A stretch of DNA of 64,000 nucleotides from Burkholderia sp. 4M9327F10 (GCF_005503145.1 NZ_SCNV01000001.1:124001-188000), one strand, 5' to 3'; positions 16,194 through 24,956 are shown, counted from the stretch's first letter. Made by a program: numbers and translations. Notes: a model not told the origin generated them from the sequence alone.

Positions 16194-16324
16194 GTGACCC
16201 CTCCATTTATATAGTGGTTGGACCGCCGGACCTTGCGAAGGGGCGCAAGGTGGCGGCGATCGATTGTAGACACGATCGGGATAACGACAATCGGGTTAAC
16301 GGCCGTTTGGCGCGCAACCTGAGG

Positions 16325-16549
16325 CTAGCGGCGCCAGCGGTTCGATACCGGCGCCGGCTTGCGGCTCTCCAGCCCCGCAGCCCTGCGTTGCCCGTCGAGC
16401 ATTTCGTCGAGCCGGCGCGATTCCTTGTTGATGGAAAAGAGTTCCAGCAGGCAGGAGCCGATGAACAGCACAAAATTCAGGATCATCAACCCGATCACGA
16501 CTTCGATCCAGTCAACCACAACAACCCCCATCGGCACTCGATTCTTCAT
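16325..16549 (-). CDS. Small hypothetical membrane protein
   Basis: This 74-residue protein has one strong membrane segment (VVIGLMILNFVLFIGSCLLELF) followed by a charged, Arg-rich tail. The hydrophobic profile supports a real gene. The ribosome binding site is weak, and an internal ATG seven codons in is also possible. The opposite-strand frame is His/Arg rich and looks like a shadow. It lies beside a structured, AT-rich intergenic region. Confidence 0.55.
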   Translation of the reverse strand: MKNRVPMGVVVVDWIEVVIGLMILNFVLFIGSCLLELFSINKESRRLDEMLDGQRRAAGLESRKPAPVSNRWRR

Positions 16550-16645
16550 TCAATGCATCTGCGCTGACTAAAACAATGAGCCATAAAAATGCCATACTCA
16601 CGTTATTACTTCCCTAACCAGACAAGCACCCATCTTAAATGAAAA

Positions 16646-16674
16646 GCCAACTAGACAGATTTGTCTAAATTGGC
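16646..16674. promoter_or_regulatory. 29-base dyad, candidate repressor operator
   Basis: GCCAA-c-TAGACA-gatt-TGTCTA-aa-TTGGC is symmetric over 22 paired bases. The core TAGACA-N4-TGTCTA has the size and shape of TetR-type operators. It lies 97 bases before the 74-residue membrane protein gene. No TetR gene is adjacent. Confidence 0.5.
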
Positions 16675-16724
16675 TAAATCTTAAAATAATGTGAAATAAT
16701 ACCTAAATAGGCGTGAATGGCAAG

Positions 16725-16807
16725 GCGCAAGCTCGTAGACAGCTAGTGCTGCACTGAGTGTGTAGCCCGCGTAAGCTCCACGGGCTGTTGCACGAGCTTT
16801 TCCGCGC
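16725..16807. ncRNA. Candidate structured RNA or long-range inverted repeat
   Basis: GCGC-AAGCTCGT at 16725-16736 pairs with ACGAGCTT-ttcc-GCGC at 16792-16807. Inside lies AGCCCG (16764-16769) pairing with CGGGCT (16781-16786). The nested stems suggest a folded RNA of about 83 bases. No terminator T run follows, and I cannot identify a family. Confidence 0.3.
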
Positions 16808-17087
16808 TGGCCTACCTGACGCCGTTGAGAGACTCAAGGGTATAAATCACATTGAAAACAATCAACAAAGTGAGCGAAATTCGTCACACGCGCGCGGCCG
16901 AGTCAATTGCGGTGATGAAATAAAAATGTCGTAAAAATTCGCGCCTGGCTCGCCTCTGACTACTCTGCGCGCTCACCCGCGCGGATCAGACGGAGTTGAA
17001 TGTCTTCCTGGATTCGAGCCGTTCCCGCGGTTTTCGGGCAGCGCCGGCTGAGATGATTCAGGCCGTTGAGGCCATATATTGAACGAC

Positions 17088-17119
17088 GGCAGCCCGGGGT
17101 TTCGACACCCCAGGCTGCC
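17088..17119. terminator. Probable terminator downstream of the porin gene
   Basis: GGCAGCC-c-GGGGT pairs with ACCCC-a-GGCTGCC around a 6-base loop, with one mismatch. It lies about 85 bases after the porin stop on the minus strand. It lacks a clear T run. Confidence 0.5.
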
Positions 17120-17204
17120 CTTGTCAGTCGTAGCGCACCGCTCAGAAGGCGCGCAAACACGTTCACGCGCCCCGGCGCGAATGCATTTGCCCTTACGCCG
17201 ACGC

Positions 17205-18407
17205 CTAGAACGTGTGCCGTATACCCACACGCACCAGCGTCTGCGTATCGCCGGCCGACGAGATGCCGTTGGCCACGTCGCCGATCGAGGCCGTTGCGTT
17301 CACGATGTTGCCGTACTGGTCGAGCGTCTTGCCGCTCGCCTTCTGGTAGCCGAGCAGACCGTACAGCGCTGTGCGCTTGGACAGGAAGTAGAACGTCGAC
17401 AGGTTGAACTGGTTGTACTTCGGACCCGACTGGCCCTGGATCGACGTGCCCGCCGTGTAGTCATAGCCTGCTGCCACGCGCAACTCCGGGTTGACCTGCC
17501 ACGAGGCCGTCGCGCCCGCCGAGTTGAAGGTCTCCTTGCCCTTGAACAGCGAGAAGCTGCTCGCCTTGTACTGCGTGTTGCTGTACGACACGCCCAGCGT
17601 CACCGCCCCGATCAGGTACGTGCTCGACGCCGCGATGATCTGCATGTTCTGCGCCGTGGCGAAGCCCTGGTTGATCGACGACGAGAACGTGCCGTCATAC
17701 GAGCTGGTCCACGTACCGCCGGTCGAGCCGTAGATATTGTTCGCCTGCAGGTAGGCCACGCCAAGCGCAAACGGACCGTGCGTGTACTGGCCACCCAGGC
17801 TCCACGTGCTCTCGTTCTTGAAGCTGCCCGCCTGGTTGCCGAAGCCGTACAGCGCGCCCAGTTGCAGGCCGCCGAACGACGGCGTCACATACTTGAGCGA
17901 GTTGTTCTCGCGCGACTGGTTGTCGATATTGTCGAGGTCACCCGGGTGCGCGGCCATGCCGGTCAGGAAGCTGGTCGGTCCGATCGAGCCGACGAAGTCG
18001 ACGATCGGGTCGTACTGGCGGCCCATCGTCAAGGTACCGTACTTCGTGCTGGACAGGCCCATGAACGCCTGGCGGCCGAACTCGCGGCTGCTCTGCCCGA
18101 GCTGGCCGGTGCCGACGTTAAAGCCGTTTTCGAGCTGGAAAATCGCCGCCAGGCCGTCGCCCAGATCTTCCTTGCCCTTCAGGCCCCAGCGGCTGCCCGA
18201 CCAGGTGCCGCTCGTGAAGGTGTAGTTCGACTTGCCGACCAGCACCGCGGGCGTGCCCACCTTGCCTGCCGTCTGCACGACCGCCTGGTTGCTGGTGTAA
18301 CCCAGACCGGCGTCGACGATACCGTATAGCGTCACGCTCCCCTGAGCGTGGGCTGCTGCACAAAACCCGTTAAGGGCAACCAGAGCGAAAAGTGATTTTT
18401 TCATCAT
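17205..18407 (-). CDS. Gram-negative general porin
   Basis: This 400-residue outer-membrane porin belongs to the Burkholderiales OmpC-like (Porin_4) family. The signal peptide runs MMKKSLFALVALNGF through AHA, and the mature protein opens QGSVTLYGIVDAGLGY, the usual first strand. The C-terminus RVGIRHTF ends with Phe, the signal for outer-membrane assembly. Trimeric 16-strand barrels of this type allow passive diffusion of small hydrophilic solutes. ATG 18407 is chosen because the preceding residues do not fit a signal peptide and AGGA precedes it. It stands alone. Confidence 0.93.
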   Translation of the reverse strand: MMKKSLFALVALNGFCAAAHAQGSVTLYGIVDAGLGYTSNQAVVQTAGKVGTPAVLVGKSNYTFTSGTWSGSRWGLKGKEDLGDGLAAIFQLENGFNVGTGQLGQSSREFGRQAFMGLSSTKYGTLTMGRQYDPIVDFVGSIGPTSFLTGMAAHPGDLDNIDNQSRENNSLKYVTPSFGGLQLGALYGFGNQAGSFKNESTWSLGGQYTHGPFALGVAYLQANNIYGSTGGTWTSSYDGTFSSSINQGFATAQNMQIIAASSTYLIGAVTLGVSYSNTQYKASSFSLFKGKETFNSAGATASWQVNPELRVAAGYDYTAGTSIQGQSGPKYNQFNLSTFYFLSKRTALYGLLGYQKASGKTLDQYGNIVNATASIGDVANGISSAGDTQTLVRVGIRHTF

Positions 18408-18511
18408 GTTAGGATTCCTATGTGTTAATAAAACCTCGACCGCCTTGTTCAAACACACTGCCTTGCTGATTCAGTGCCGCAACGCTCCGGGCCTGGCGTA
18501 AGCCGCCGGAT

Positions 18512-19105
18512 TCAATCCGCCGCCACTACGGCCATGCCCTCCGCCGCCAGCCACTTCGCCACCGTCACCACCAGTTGATCGATGTCGTCAAACCCATGCG
18601 CGCCCTGCACATGGGGCGCGCCGCAGGAAGTAAACACCGGCTTGCCCCATTGCAGGCCGAGAGCCATCTCGGAGAGCGTGCCGAGCCCACCGCCCACTGC
18701 AATCAGGCAGATCGACGCGCGTGCAATCAGCGCATTGCGAGTAATCCCCAGCCCGGTCGGCAAGGCGACGGTGAGGTACGGGTTCGCCTGCGCCACATCC
18801 TCTTCAGGCAGCAATCCGATCACCACACCGCCGGCCGCTTTCGCGCCGCAAGCGGCCGCTTCCATCACGCCGCCTTTGCCGCCGCACAGCAGGGCCATGC
18901 CGGCGCCCGCCAATGCATAGGCCAGATTTCTCGCTGACGACAACTGCTCCGCGCTCGCCTCGCGTGGACCGATCAGGCCCACCGGCATGGCGTGGCGCTT
19001 GGGCCCCGTCTGCCGTGCGGCCAGTTTTTGCAGTGCCAGATAAGCCTGGTGTGACCAGTCAATCTCTACGTTGCCGTGCAAGGCATTCCCCCAGCGCAAG
19101 AACAC
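18512..19105 (-). CDS. LOG/TIGR00725-like nucleotide-binding family protein
   Basis: This protein of up to 197 residues has a Rossmann-like fold of the LOG/SLOG group: GLIGPREAS, CGGKGGVMEAA near residue 80 and GGGLGTLSEMALGL near 138. These glycine-rich segments match the TIGR00725 family rather than cytokinin LOG enzymes, whose PGGxGTxxE is replaced by GGGLGTLSE. The biochemical role is unknown; relatives bind nucleotides or nucleotide-derived signals. The start is uncertain: GTG 19105 overlaps the permease gene by 47 bases, and a TTG at about 19078 is an alternative. The overlap makes it the last gene of the ABC operon. Confidence 0.7.
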   Translation of the reverse strand: MFLRWGNALHGNVEIDWSHQAYLALQKLAARQTGPKRHAMPVGLIGPREASAEQLSSARNLAYALAGAGMALLCGGKGGVMEAAACGAKAAGGVVIGLLPEEDVAQANPYLTVALPTGLGITRNALIARASICLIAVGGGLGTLSEMALGLQWGKPVFTSCGAPHVQGAHGFDDIDQLVVTVAKWLAAEGMAVVAAD

Positions 19106-19901
19106 AAGTACACCCGGCCATCAGCAGCAGTGACAGCGCTGCGGCCAGCGGAAAATCGGTCTGTCCGTCGGACAGCTTCAGATACATCAGGAGCGGCAAG
19201 ATATTGATCTGCGTGCCGGCAAGCGCCAGCGCCGTGCCATAGGTGCCGAGTGCAATCGAAGTCACGAGGCACCAGGCCGAAGCGATCGAAGGCCACAGTT
19301 CGCGCAGCGCGACATCGAACACCGCCCGCAGCGGCGTAGCGCCCAAGGTCAGCGCGGCTTCGAGCGGCCGGCGGTCCAGGTTCGCGATGGCCGGATACAG
19401 CATCAACGCGACACGCGGGATCAGGTAATAGGCGTAGGCCACCACCAACCCTGCGCTCGTGTAGATCAATGAGCCCACGCTGGCCGGGTCGGCGCCCATC
19501 CGGGCAAGCAGGCTCGTCACGAAACCGGCGCGTCCGAACGCAAGGATGAAACCGTAGGCGATCACCAGCCCCGAGAACGCCAGTGGCACACCGAGCAAGG
19601 CGAGCAGCCAGCGGCGCCGTTCGGGTGACTGGTTGGCTAGCGCCATCGCCAGCGGCACGCCCACCATCAGCGAGACCGTACCGGCGCTGACCGCCAGCAC
19701 CAGCGAATTCAGCAAGGCGCTCACCACCAGCGGATCCTGCGCGAGCCGCACGAACGCTGAACCGTGCTCGTCAGCCGCCGATACCAGCAACGCGCCGAGC
19801 GGCAACGCGAAAAACAGCGCGAGCAGCAGCCCCGCCGGTACGGTGCCGAAGCGCCGCACGAAGCCTGCGCCACCGGCCGGATTGGTTGACGATGCATCCA
19901 T
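19059..19901 (-). CDS. ABC transporter permease (iron/polyamine/phosphonate type), second permease
   Basis: This 280-residue inner-membrane protein of the BPD_transp_1 family has six hydrophobic segments and the EAA loop EAALTLGATPLRAVFDVALREL near residue 185. It follows the binding-protein gene by about 24 bases. ATG 19901 is preferred over TTG 19922, giving an N-terminus MDASSTNPAGG before the first helix. It pairs with the permease at 22105-22956 to form the channel. Confidence 0.88.
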   Translation of the reverse strand: MDASSTNPAGGAGFVRRFGTVPAGLLLALFFALPLGALLVSAADEHGSAFVRLAQDPLVVSALLNSLVLAVSAGTVSLMVGVPLAMALANQSPERRRWLLALLGVPLAFSGLVIAYGFILAFGRAGFVTSLLARMGADPASVGSLIYTSAGLVVAYAYYLIPRVALMLYPAIANLDRRPLEAALTLGATPLRAVFDVALRELWPSIASAWCLVTSIALGTYGTALALAGTQINILPLLMYLKLSDGQTDFPLAAALSLLLMAGCTCVLALGECLARQRRD

Positions 19902-19925
19902 CGTGGCGTGCCCTCTGTTCAAGAC

Positions 19926-21029
19926 TTACTTGGCGAGCGCGGCCTGCGCCCACAACTGGTCGACCTCGGCTTTCTTCGCGGCGGCCTTCACCACGTCGAG
20001 CGGATGCACCTGCGGCGCATCAGGCATCTTCGCGCGCATCTCCGGCGACAACGGCACGTCCGGCACGGCGGGACGCACATAGCCTTGCGCAAACAGCGCC
20101 TGACCAACGTCGCTCATGACCAGATTCAGCCAGAGTTGCGCGGCGTCCGGATTCGGCCCGTTCTTCACGAGGCTGATCGCATACGGCGCGGAGACACTGG
20201 CTTCCTTCGGAATCACCACTTCGGCGGCATCGCCCATACCGTCGGTGTATTTGGCCTTCAGTCCGTCGTTCTCATAGCCGATCAGGATCGGGATTTCGCC
20301 CTTGACGAACTTGGCGTAAGGCGTCGTACCTTCGACGCGCATCACGTTGCCGGCTTCGCGCAGCTTGCCGAAGAAGTCGGCACCGGGCTTCGGATTGTCC
20401 ACGCTGCCGCCGAATGCATAGGCGGCGGCGAACACGTCCACCTGCCCCTGGCCGGTCGAACGCGGATCGAGATAGACCACGGAATTGCGGTACTCAGGCT
20501 TGAGCAGGTCGGCCCAGCCGGCCGGGACGTCCTTGACCAGTTTGCGGTTGACGAGGAACGCAATGTTCAGCGAATGAACCGTGAACCAGCGGCCGTCGGG
20601 GTCGCGAAAGACCGGCGGCAGCTTGTCGAAATTCACCGGCTTGAACGGCGCGACCACGTCCTTGTTGACCGCGTCGAGCGCCGAGCCCGCAAAGTAATAC
20701 GCCGTGTCGGCCTGCGGGCGGCGGCGGGCCTTGTCGAGCGCGACCACGGTGGCGGCCGAGCCGATGTCGTTATAGGTAATCTCCACCTTCGGATAGCGCT
20801 TCCTGAACTCGGCGAACAGCGACTTCCAGTTGGCCCATTCCGGACCGGTATCGAACGACACGACAAGTCCTTCGTCCGCCGCCTTCTCATACAGCGCGTC
20901 TTCACCCGGATAAAGCGGCGCGGCCTGCGCGCTGCACGCACCGGCCAGCACTGTCATGGCACAGGCGAAACCGGCCGCGCGACGCACGCGCGACGAAAGA
21001 CTAAACCACGGATTAAACCCTGCAAACAT
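19926..21029 (-). CDS. Periplasmic binding protein of an ABC importer (family 1, iron/phosphonate-like)
   Basis: This 367-residue protein has a signal peptide ending near SAQAAP, followed by LYPGEDALYEKAADEGLVV. That opening, together with VSFDTGPEWANWKSLFAEFRKRYP and the later VVYLDPRSTGQGQ, matches the AfuA/PotD-like group that also includes 2-aminoethylphosphonate binding proteins. I see no pair of adjacent Tyr residues of the kind that binds ferric iron in FbpA, so iron is not favoured. The substrate is unresolved. GGAG precedes the ATG by six bases. It lies between the ATPase and permease genes. Confidence 0.85.
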   Translation of the reverse strand: MFAGFNPWFSLSSRVRRAAGFACAMTVLAGACSAQAAPLYPGEDALYEKAADEGLVVSFDTGPEWANWKSLFAEFRKRYPKVEITYNDIGSAATVVALDKARRRPQADTAYYFAGSALDAVNKDVVAPFKPVNFDKLPPVFRDPDGRWFTVHSLNIAFLVNRKLVKDVPAGWADLLKPEYRNSVVYLDPRSTGQGQVDVFAAAYAFGGSVDNPKPGADFFGKLREAGNVMRVEGTTPYAKFVKGEIPILIGYENDGLKAKYTDGMGDAAEVVIPKEASVSAPYAISLVKNGPNPDAAQLWLNLVMSDVGQALFAQGYVRPAVPDVPLSPEMRAKMPDAPQVHPLDVVKAAAKKAEVDQLWAQAALAK

Positions 21030-21070
21030 GGTGGTACTCCGTCAAACAAGATGAATGGACAATGTTCTGG

Positions 21071-22099
21071 TCAGGCGGACAACACGCGCAGATCCTCGGG
21101 AGCGATCGCAATCGCCTGTTCGGCGAGGCGCCGCCCTTCGCACAACAGCGGCGTCTGCGCGGAATCCGGCACGAAGTCGTAGCGGCAGGTCGCGCCGAAG
21201 TAGCGCACCTCGGTGCGCCGTCCGGCCAGCCGGTTGGGCGCATCGGCGGGGGGGTCGGGCTGCACGTGCTCGGGACGCACCAGCACGCTGACGCGATCAC
21301 CGGGCCGGAACGACTGGGTGTCGGCGTACAGCACCGCAAACGACACGTCGACGGCGCCCGCGACAATCACCCGCCCCGGCATCACGCTCGAATGGCCCAC
21401 GAAACGCGCCACCTGGGTCGACGCCGGCTGTGTATAGAGACGCTCGGGCGTATCGACCTGCAGGACGCGCCCAGCGTCGACCACGGCGACGCGGTCCGCC
21501 AGGCTAAGGGCCTCGTCCTGATCGTGCGTGACCAGCAGCGTAGTGGCGCCGCAGGCGCGCTGTAGCGAGCGGATCTCATCGCGCAGTTGCTGGCGAATCC
21601 CGGCATCGAGTGCGGCGAGCGGTTCGTCGAGCAGCAGAACCTTGGGTTCGATGGCAAGCGCGCGGGCCAGTGCCACGCGTTGTTGCTGGCCGCCGGACAG
21701 CACGGCCGGGTGGCGCTGCGCATGTTCGGCGAGGCCAACCCGTTCGAGCATCTCGAGCGCGCGGGCCCGGCGCTTGTCCTTGGCGACGCCGCGCATGCGC
21801 AAGCCATAAGCCACGTTGTCCACGACGCTCAGATGCGGGAACAGCGCATATTGCTGGAACACCATGCCGGTCTCGCGGCGCCACACCGGCACCCCGGCAA
21901 CGTCGCGACCGTCGATGGCAATCTTGCCGCGATAACCGTTTAGCAGTCCTGCCGTGAGCCGCAGGATCGTCGACTTGCCGGAACCGCTGCGCCCCATTAC
22001 CGCCAGCAACTCGCCGGGCGCGACCGTCAGCGTGACGGCCTCGATACCGTGCTGGGCACCGGGATAAGTGAAACTCACATTGTCGAAATGAAGACTCAT
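21071..22099 (-). CDS. ABC transporter ATPase (PotA/FbpC-like)
   Basis: This 342-residue ATPase has Walker A GRSGSGKST near residue 37, signature [15 protein letters not shown] near 136 and Walker B VLLLDEPLAALD. A C-terminal region of about 100 residues (from about 240) should be the TOBE domain that regulates uptake in this class. ATG 22099 is used because the frame upstream reads as an Arg-rich shadow of the permease. It is five bases after the upstream permease gene, so translation is probably coupled. Confidence 0.92.
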   Translation of the reverse strand: MSLHFDNVSFTYPGAQHGIEAVTLTVAPGELLAVMGRSGSGKSTILRLTAGLLNGYRGKIAIDGRDVAGVPVWRRETGMVFQQYALFPHLSVVDNVAYGLRMRGVAKDKRRARALEMLERVGLAEHAQRHPAVLSGGQQQRVALARALAIEPKVLLLDEPLAALDAGIRQQLRDEIRSLQRACGATTLLVTHDQDEALSLADRVAVVDAGRVLQVDTPERLYTQPASTQVARFVGHSSVMPGRVIVAGAVDVSFAVLYADTQSFRPGDRVSVLVRPEHVQPDPPADAPNRLAGRRTEVRYFGATCRYDFVPDSAQTPLLCEGRRLAEQAIAIAPEDLRVLSA

Positions 22100-22104
22100 T
22101 ATTC

Positions 22105-22956
22105 TTACTTCAGCCGTTGAACCATGTTGACCGAGACCAGCGTCGCGATCACCGCGAGGCACAGCAGCACCACCGTGGCGGCGCAGGCCATGCCGGTTGC
22201 GCCGTAGAACGCCTGCAACAGCACCACTGGATAGTTGCGGTAGCGAAACCCGGCAATCAGATTGGAAACCTGGAACTCGCCGATCGAAAGCGCCGCCACC
22301 ATCACGAGTCCCGAGAACAGGCTCTGTCTGAGATTGGGCAACACAACCGTGAGGAACTGGGAGAGCGGCGTCGCGCCGAGCGTGGCGGCACACGCCTCAA
22401 GCCGTTCGATGTCGAGATGGCGCAGGTCGCTGAGCAGCGTTTGCGTGAGATACGGCAGCGTCAATACCGTATGGGCGGCGATCAGCAGCGGCAACGAGCC
22501 GAGCCACGGCAGGGTGTCGCCGCTAAAGATCGCGATATAGCCGAAGCCGAGCGTGAGCGCAGGAACGCCCACCGGTAACAGCGCGATCAGGCGCGCAAGC
22601 GCCCCGCCGCCTGAACGCGAGCGGTAATGCAGCGCATACGCGAGCGGCAGGCCGATCACGGCGCTGGCGCAGCAGCAGGCGAGCGCGACCAGCAGACTCA
22701 CGCCGAAGGCGCGGCGCAGGCTCGTGTTGGCGGCGAGATCCGCAAACCAGTGACCGGTGAAGCCGACCGGCAGCACGGTATTCGTCCACGTCTTGCCGAA
22801 TGCACCAATCAGGAGCAACGCAATCGGCAGCAGCAGATAAATGGCAAACAGCACGACGACGATCTGCAGCGCGATGCGTCCGGCCGGCACGGCGCGCCAG
22901 GCGCCGCGACGAGCCGGAAGACGTGGCTGGAGAGCCGGTGCGGCGGGGGTGTGCAT
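22105..22956 (-). CDS. ABC transporter permease, first permease
   Basis: This 283-residue BPD_transp_1 permease has six hydrophobic segments and the EAA loop EACAATLGATPLSQFLTVVLPNL near residue 195. ATG 22956 is chosen because GAGGAA lies eight bases upstream. It is the first gene of the operon and lies divergent from the LysR gene, 238 bases away. Confidence 0.88.
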   Translation of the reverse strand: MHTPAAPALQPRLPARRGAWRAVPAGRIALQIVVVLFAIYLLLPIALLLIGAFGKTWTNTVLPVGFTGHWFADLAANTSLRRAFGVSLLVALACCCASAVIGLPLAYALHYRSRSGGGALARLIALLPVGVPALTLGFGYIAIFSGDTLPWLGSLPLLIAAHTVLTLPYLTQTLLSDLRHLDIERLEACAATLGATPLSQFLTVVLPNLRQSLFSGLVMVAALSIGEFQVSNLIAGFRYRNYPVVLLQAFYGATGMACAATVVLLCLAVIATLVSVNMVQRLK

Positions 22957-23098
22957 GCAAGCGTTCCTCGGGGGCAAACGGGACTGCGCCCGTTGTCAGG
23001 CAACGGCGCCGGGTTTCGAATTGCTTGCAAGTGTGCGGATACGACATGGCGTCGTCATGAAAAAAACGTACAAAACACGCATTGCGCTGTGCCGATCC

Positions 23099-23134
23099 GG
23101 AACAATTCGCGGAACGACTCGCGGAACAACTCGC
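23099..23134 (+). repeat. Three tandem 12-base repeats in the divergent promoter region
   Basis: GGAACAATTCGC, GGAACGACTCGC and GGAACAACTCGC follow each other without a gap, 61 bases before the LysR start. They could be regulator half-sites or a slippage tract. Confidence 0.7.
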
Positions 23135-23194
23135 TGGATCACCCGTGAAACAGCTCGCCCAATCCCTCGCGTAAAATTCGATGCCGCGCCGCCC

Positions 23195-24148
23195 ATGAAA
23201 CACCACTATCCCAACGTCGCAGAACTGCTCGCCTTCACGAGTTCGGCCAAACATCTGAGTTTTTCGCGGGCGGCACGCGCGCTCGGTCTCACGCCCAGCG
23301 CGGTGAGCCGGCAGATTGGCAGCCTCGAAGCGGCATTCGGCGTGCAACTGTTCATTCGCGACGGCCGCAACCTGCTGCTGACACGGGCCGGCACGCTGTA
23401 TCTGTCGCGCGTGGCCGGGCCGTTGCGCGATATCGGCAACGCGTCGCTCGAATTGATGAGCGCGGCCGGACAGAGCGACCTGCTGACCATCGCCAGCGTG
23501 CCGACTTTCACGACCAAATGGCTGATTCCGCGCTTGCCGGACTTCCTCGCCAGCACGCCGGGCGTGACGATCAGCTTTTCCCGGCACCTCGCGCACGGCG
23601 ACCCGTTTCCGCTCGATCTGGATGCAGCGATCCGTTATGGCGACGGCAACTGGGCCGGCGTGGAGTGCGACTACATCGATGGGCGCGTTTTCATGCTGGT
23701 TTGCTCACCTGAATATCAACGCCAGTATTCGCTGCGCAGCCTGCAGGACACGGCGAGTGCGCCGCGGCTGCTGCATGGGCAGGCGGAGCAGGTCTGGGCG
23801 CAGTGGGCCGACTTTTACGGTGTGCGCGACATGCACGCGCTCGGCGGCCCGCGCTTCGAGCAGTACTCGGTCCTGATCCAGGCGGCGCAAGCCGGTCTCG
23901 GGCTCGCGCTGGTGCCGGCCTTTCTGGTAGCGGACAATCTCGCGGCGGGTACGCTGATAGAACCCTTGACGGCGCCGCTCGAGGTCGATCATGGGCACTA
24001 CCTCTGCTACTGCCCGGAGCGGCTGGAGGTGCGGCCGGCGCTGGTGCAGTTCCGGCGCTGGGTGCTGTCGCAGGTCAGGGGGCTCGACGCGAAGACAGGC
24101 GCGCGTCCTCCGCAGCCATTGAGCAGTCCTTTGAATATCGCAGGCTGA
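23195..24148 (+). CDS. LysR family transcriptional regulator (GcvA-like)
   Basis: This 317-residue regulator has an N-terminal winged helix (LSFSRAARALGLTPSAVSRQIGSLEAAFGVQLFIR, about 20-55) and a two-lobed effector domain. PFPLDLDAAIRYGDGNW and LIQAAQAGLGLALVPAFLV are typical of the GcvA subgroup. It is transcribed away from the ABC importer and probably controls it in response to the imported compound. The ATG at 23195 gives the usual start for the family. Its last 142 bases lie opposite the gene at 24007-24411. Confidence 0.9.
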   Translation: MKHHYPNVAELLAFTSSAKHLSFSRAARALGLTPSAVSRQIGSLEAAFGVQLFIRDGRNLLLTRAGTLYLSRVAGPLRDIGNASLELMSAAGQSDLLTIASVPTFTTKWLIPRLPDFLASTPGVTISFSRHLAHGDPFPLDLDAAIRYGDGNWAGVECDYIDGRVFMLVCSPEYQRQYSLRSLQDTASAPRLLHGQAEQVWAQWADFYGVRDMHALGGPRFEQYSVLIQAAQAGLGLALVPAFLVADNLAAGTLIEPLTAPLEVDHGHYLCYCPERLEVRPALVQFRRWVLSQVRGLDAKTGARPPQPLSSPLNIAG

Positions 24149-24411
24149 CTGGCTTGCAGCGGTTGGCTGTTTTCGGCGCCGCTGCGGGTGCGCCAGCACC
24201 AGCGCAGCCAGCCGACCAACCCCAGCAAGGCGAGCCCCGCGCCGCCCAACACCGGCTCGCGCCACGCGAGCAAGGCAATGAAGGTGAACGCCCGTGCGCC
24301 GGCCAGCAGCGCGAAACCGGCGATCCCTGTGCTGAATGCGTCGAGGGCTTCGAGTAGGCGGGTAACAGCGAGCGTTACCGCGCAATCCGCGGCACGAGGC
24401 TCGTCATACAT
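24007..24411 (-). CDS. Small hypothetical membrane protein overlapping the LysR gene
   Basis: This 134-residue protein has two hydrophobic segments (about 30-50 and 56-75), followed by a long hydrophilic tail. AAGGAG stands six bases before ATG 24411, and it begins 21 bases after the NTF2-like gene, so they look like an operon. The last third is antisense to the LysR 3' end and is low-complexity Ser/Arg, so the protein may have gained its tail by loss of an earlier stop. No family is recognised. It could be a DUF2127-like small membrane protein, but I cannot show this. Confidence 0.55.
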   Translation of the reverse strand: MYDEPRAADCAVTLAVTRLLEALDAFSTGIAGFALLAGARAFTFIALLAWREPVLGGAGLALLGLVGWLRWCWRTRSGAENSQPLQASQPAIFKGLLNGCGGRAPVFASSPLTCDSTQRRNCTSAGRTSSRSGQ

Positions 24412-24431
24412 GATGTTCTCCTTGAATGCGA

Positions 24432-24800
24432 TCAAGCCGCGCCAGGCGCAGCGTCGAGGAAACCGGTCACGGTCTGCAAGTGTCCGGCCATATCGACCAC
24501 GCCGAAATCGGAACCCTTGACGATCGGCGTGCCGTCGGGCGTCACCAGTTCCCAGGAAAAACGCACACGGTTCGCGAAACCGTCGACATCCGTGGTGCGG
24601 CGGAAGGTATGGCGCGGGAAGCGTTCGTGGACCGCGCGAATCATCGCGTCGATCCCGTCGTGACCGTCACCTGACAGAAGCGGATCGAGATAGCTGCCGC
24701 TCGTGCTCCACGTCGCGGCAATCAGCTCGCGGCGGCTGGCCGCGTCGGCTTCGTTCCACGCGGCGAAATAACGGTCGATCAAATCGGTATTGGCGTTCAT
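24432..24800 (-). CDS. NTF2/SnoaL-like protein
   Basis: This 122-residue protein begins MNANTDLIDRYFAAWNEADAASRRELI and has SYLDPLLSGDGHDGIDAMI, both typical of the SnoaL-like cone fold (NTF2 superfamily), which includes small isomerases, hydrolases and many uncharacterised proteins. AAGGAG stands seven bases before the ATG. It precedes the small membrane protein gene. The reaction cannot be told from the sequence. Confidence 0.8.
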   Translation of the reverse strand: MNANTDLIDRYFAAWNEADAASRRELIAATWSTSGSYLDPLLSGDGHDGIDAMIRAVHERFPRHTFRRTTDVDGFANRVRFSWELVTPDGTPIVKGSDFGVVDMAGHLQTVTGFLDAAPGAA

Positions 24801-24956
24801 CGCAAACTCCTTCAGTGAATGGGATGAGCCGGACGCTCGGCAAACGGAGGGTTTGCGGCGGGCTCGGACTGAAGGATCGGCGATAAGGCGAGGCGGGTCG
24901 ATTACGTCACAGGTAATGCAATTGTCTTGGGCGCCTGGTCAAAACCAGGCCCTCTC

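Larger units (their letters stand above)
16550..17204. other. 655-base intergenic region with an AT-rich patch
   Basis: I see no credible gene here. Bases 16560-16730 are much more AT-rich than the surroundings. The region contains the dyad at 16646-16674, the long inverted repeat at 16725-16807, and a hairpin at 17088-17119, each listed separately. It may be the remains of a lost gene or carry a small RNA. Confidence 0.6.

Noticed and set aside
17079..18329. A 416-codon frame opposite the porin gene
   Set aside because: Arg/Val/Ala-rich shadow with no domain; the porin on the other strand is certain.
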